Positions 5,251 to 7,096 of a stretch of DNA of 7,096 bases are shown here, in pieces. Origin of the DNA: Candidatus Solincola jinzensis (lineage in GTDB: Bacteria > Actinomycetota > Geothermincolia > Geothermincolales > RBG-13-55-18); contig MU158532.1 of assembly GCA_015711875.1 (NCBI GenBank), forward strand, positions 1 to 7,096. The letters run 5' to 3'. The notes under the pieces are model-generated. The model made no database searches, was not told the origin of the DNA, and worked only from the letters and a program-made list of their open reading frames with translations. Made by a program: the position numbers and the translations under genes. Every line of letters begins with the position of its first letter. Position 1 is the stretch's first letter.

Positions 5251-7096
5251 GTGGGAAGTGGGATCGCCAAGTTCATCATGACCGTGATGGAGGCAGCGGT
5301 GCTCCTTGCGTTGGCCTTCCTGGTGCTGAGATCCGATCGCAGGCGCTTTCTGAACCTCTCCTTCGCGCTCTTCCTCCTTTTGCTCGCCCTGTGGTGCCTT
5401 TTCGGCTTTCTCCATTACCTGCCAAGGGAACCAGGCGGCTTTTTCGTCTCGCTCGTTTTCCGTATCTCGTATTTTTTCGGCTCCCTGGCGGCGGGGGTTT
5501 TCCTCCTCTTCGGCATCTCGTTCAAGGATGGCAGGCGCCCCGCCAGGGGATGGATGTGGCTCTCGGCCCTCGCCTCTTTTTCCCTCGCCTTCAGTAGCCT
5601 TGCCGGCCTGGTGATCGAGGAGGCGAGCTTCGTGCAGGGTCGCTTCTCGGTCCGTTACGGCCCGCTATACCTCCTCTTCGTCTCGCACGTGGCACTCTCG
5701 GTGGGCGGCGGGCTGGTCTCCATAGCCCTGAAGTGGTCCCGGTCGCGCGGCGTGGACAGGGCGAGGGCCGGCTACGTCCTGCTGGGGTTCGGGGTCTTCA
5801 TACTGTTGGCGTTCCTGCTGGCGGTGATCATGCCCGGGCTCACGGGGGTTTACGATATCTCGGATTACATCTATTTCCTCATCGTCCTCCCCATCCTTTT
5901 CACCGCCTACGCCATGCTGCGCCACCGCCTCCTGGATGTGCGACTGGCGGTACGGCGTACTTTCGCCTACTTGTTGACCTTGCTGCTCTTCGGGGGTCCC
6001 CTTCTGGCGCTTTACCTCGCTTTCCGATTCTTCCTCAGCTCCTATCCCGACCTGGAGTTAGCCGCCTCGCTGACCCTGCTCGCCCTCGCCGTCGCCCTCT
6101 CCCCCGCCGCCCTCGGCTTTTCCGGCCGCCTGGCGGCGAGGATCCTGTTCCCCGGCCTTTACGACGAGGTGGAGCTTCTGCATGAGGTATCGGCGGTGTT
6201 TGCCTCCACCGCCGACGTCAGGGATGGCCTGATATCGGCCACCAGGCTGGCATGCTCCCGCCTCGGCCTGTCCCGGCTGTTGGTGGCCATCCCCGAGGAT
6301 TCGACCCGCGGCAAGGGTAACTGGGTCATAGGATACGACGAGCGCGAGGCGGCAGGCGGAGGCCGTTGGGATATGAAGGCCCCAGACTCTCCCCTCTTTC
6401 ACCTCCATGAGACCCTCCTCGCCGATAACGGGATAACGACGAGCGGCGAGCATGAGAGCGAACGCGCGGAGATGCGCGAGCGCGGGCTTTTCGCCTGCCT
6501 GCCGGTGCGAAACCCGGCGGGAAACATAGCTGTGCTCCTCGCCGGAGCGAGAAAAACCCAGGGGGCGCTCGAGCCTTACGACCTCGACTTCCTGGCCCAT
6601 TTCGCCGAGAGGGCGGCCGTCTTCATCGATAACTACCTGCTCTCCTCTTACCTTCTTTCCCAATTCGAGGAACTCTCCCGTTTGTACAAAAGGCTCAAAG
6701 AGTCCGACGAATTCAAGACCGAGGTCATCAACATCACCTCCCATGAGCTGCGCACCCCTTTGACCATACTCAACGGTTACGCCGCCATGCTGCGGGAGCG
6801 GCACGGCCGCTTCAGCGAGGAGGAGCGAAAGCGCTGCCTGGAATATATCGCCACCTCCTGCCGGCGCCTCAACGACATCCTTGACCAGTTCCTCACGGTA
6901 TCCGATTTCCAACGTGGCGACATACACCTGTTCACGCAGACCATCGTTTTGAAGACCCTCCTGGAGGAGCTGAGGTCGGCCTTCGCAGAGGACAAGCGCA
7001 GGCGCATAGAGGTCGAGGTGGACCATGCCTGCCCGGCTGTGACCACCGACCGATCTCTCCTCCTCCTCATCCTGAACAACCTGGTGGAGAACGCCC
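5251..7096 (+). CDS. Second membrane sensor histidine kinase, cut by the window edge
   Basis: The frame is open without a stop or frameshift from 5251 to the window end, giving 615 residues of a protein that continues outside. It has the same architecture as the kinase at 811: about nine hydrophobic N-terminal segments, the AYAMLRHRLLDVR motif, a GAF-like domain, and HisKA with SHELRTP and phospho-acceptor His498. The visible sequence ends at LVENA, with the N-box Asn614, so the remaining ATPase boxes lie outside. By hand count 57 of 72 residues around the H box are identical to the first kinase; the loops between membrane segments and the GAF middle differ more, suggesting a duplicated kinase that has diverged in what it senses. 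The GTG at 5251 is the only standard start before similarity begins at residue 7; AGGAG at 5234-5238 is rather far away (12 bases). An ATG at 5278 would cut into the conserved N-terminus. No response regulator is visible. Confidence 0.92.
   Translation, partial: MGSGIAKFIMTVMEAAVLLALAFLVLRSDRRRFLNLSFALFLLLLALWCLFGFLHYLPREPGGFFVSLVFRISYFFGSLAAGVFLLFGISFKDGRRPARGWMWLSALASFSLAFSSLAGLVIEEASFVQGRFSVRYGPLYLLFVSHVALSVGGGLVSIALKWSRSRGVDRARAGYVLLGFGVFILLAFLLAVIMPGLTGVYDISDYIYFLIVLPILFTAYAMLRHRLLDVRLAVRRTFAYLLTLLLFGGPLLALYLAFRFFLSSYPDLELAASLTLLALAVALSPAALGFSGRLAARILFPGLYDEVELLHEVSAVFASTADVRDGLISATRLACSRLGLSRLLVAIPEDSTRGKGNWVIGYDEREAAGGGRWDMKAPDSPLFHLHETLLADNGITTSGEHESERAEMRERGLFACLPVRNPAGNIAVLLAGARKTQGALEPYDLDFLAHFAERAAVFIDNYLLSSYLLSQFEELSRLYKRLKESDEFKTEVINITSHELRTPLTILNGYAAMLRERHGRFSEEERKRCLEYIATSCRRLNDILDQFLTVSDFQRGDIHLFTQTIVLKTLLEELRSAFAEDKRRRIEVEVDHACPAVTTDRSLLLLILNNLVENA

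Noticed and set aside
4909..5279. Overlapping open frames on both strands in the intergenic region (4909-5214 plus, 4914-5279 minus, and 4983-5597 plus)
   Set aside because: They are mutually overlapping and Arg/Ala/Pro-rich. The minus frame covers the start of the second kinase, and 4983-5597 runs into that kinase in another frame.
6700..7096. Second kinase as a pseudogene, because no stop is seen
   Set aside because: I translated the frame from 5251 to the window end and found no stop or frameshift; the missing C-terminus is due to the window edge.

Overview
The window comes from a GC-rich bacterial chromosome, and nothing in it looks like phage, plasmid or transposon DNA. The lineage cannot be fixed from the sequence. 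A short lipoprotein signal with a glycine-rich run after the lipid cysteine, Shine-Dalgarno sites before most genes and heavy GC in third codon positions would suit an actinobacterial or similar high-GC lineage. This is a weak inference.

Layout: (1) 18-548, minus strand, a small secreted lipoprotein of unrecognised family. (2) 549-810, a divergent intergenic region with candidate promoter elements and two inverted repeats. (3) 811-2958, plus strand, a complete 715-residue membrane histidine kinase with about nine membrane segments, a GAF-like domain, HisKA and HATPase_c. (4) 2955-3941, minus strand, a pyruvoyl-dependent histidine decarboxylase proenzyme recognised by its Ser-Ser self-cleavage site and active-site motifs; its stop codon overlaps the stop of the kinase. 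(5) 4017-4754, minus strand, a GNAT-fold protein that is probably the first gene of an operon with the decarboxylase. (6) 4755-5250, about 500 bases without a convincing gene. (7) 5251-7096, plus strand, a second histidine kinase, closely paralogous to the first and cut off by the window edge inside the N box of its ATPase domain.

The central observation is a two-gene histidine decarboxylase cassette lying in opposite orientation between two duplicated sensor kinases. The decarboxylase would make histamine and CO2 from histidine after self-processing. Its partner has a GNAT fold with a degraded acetyl-CoA pyrophosphate loop, which recalls the PanD/PanZ pair, where a GNAT-fold protein drives maturation of a pyruvoyl decarboxylase. 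A maturation or regulatory role for the partner is an inference. No histidine/histamine antiporter, histidyl-tRNA synthetase or response regulator lies in the window, so the usual acid-stress arrangement of lactic acid bacteria is not seen here.
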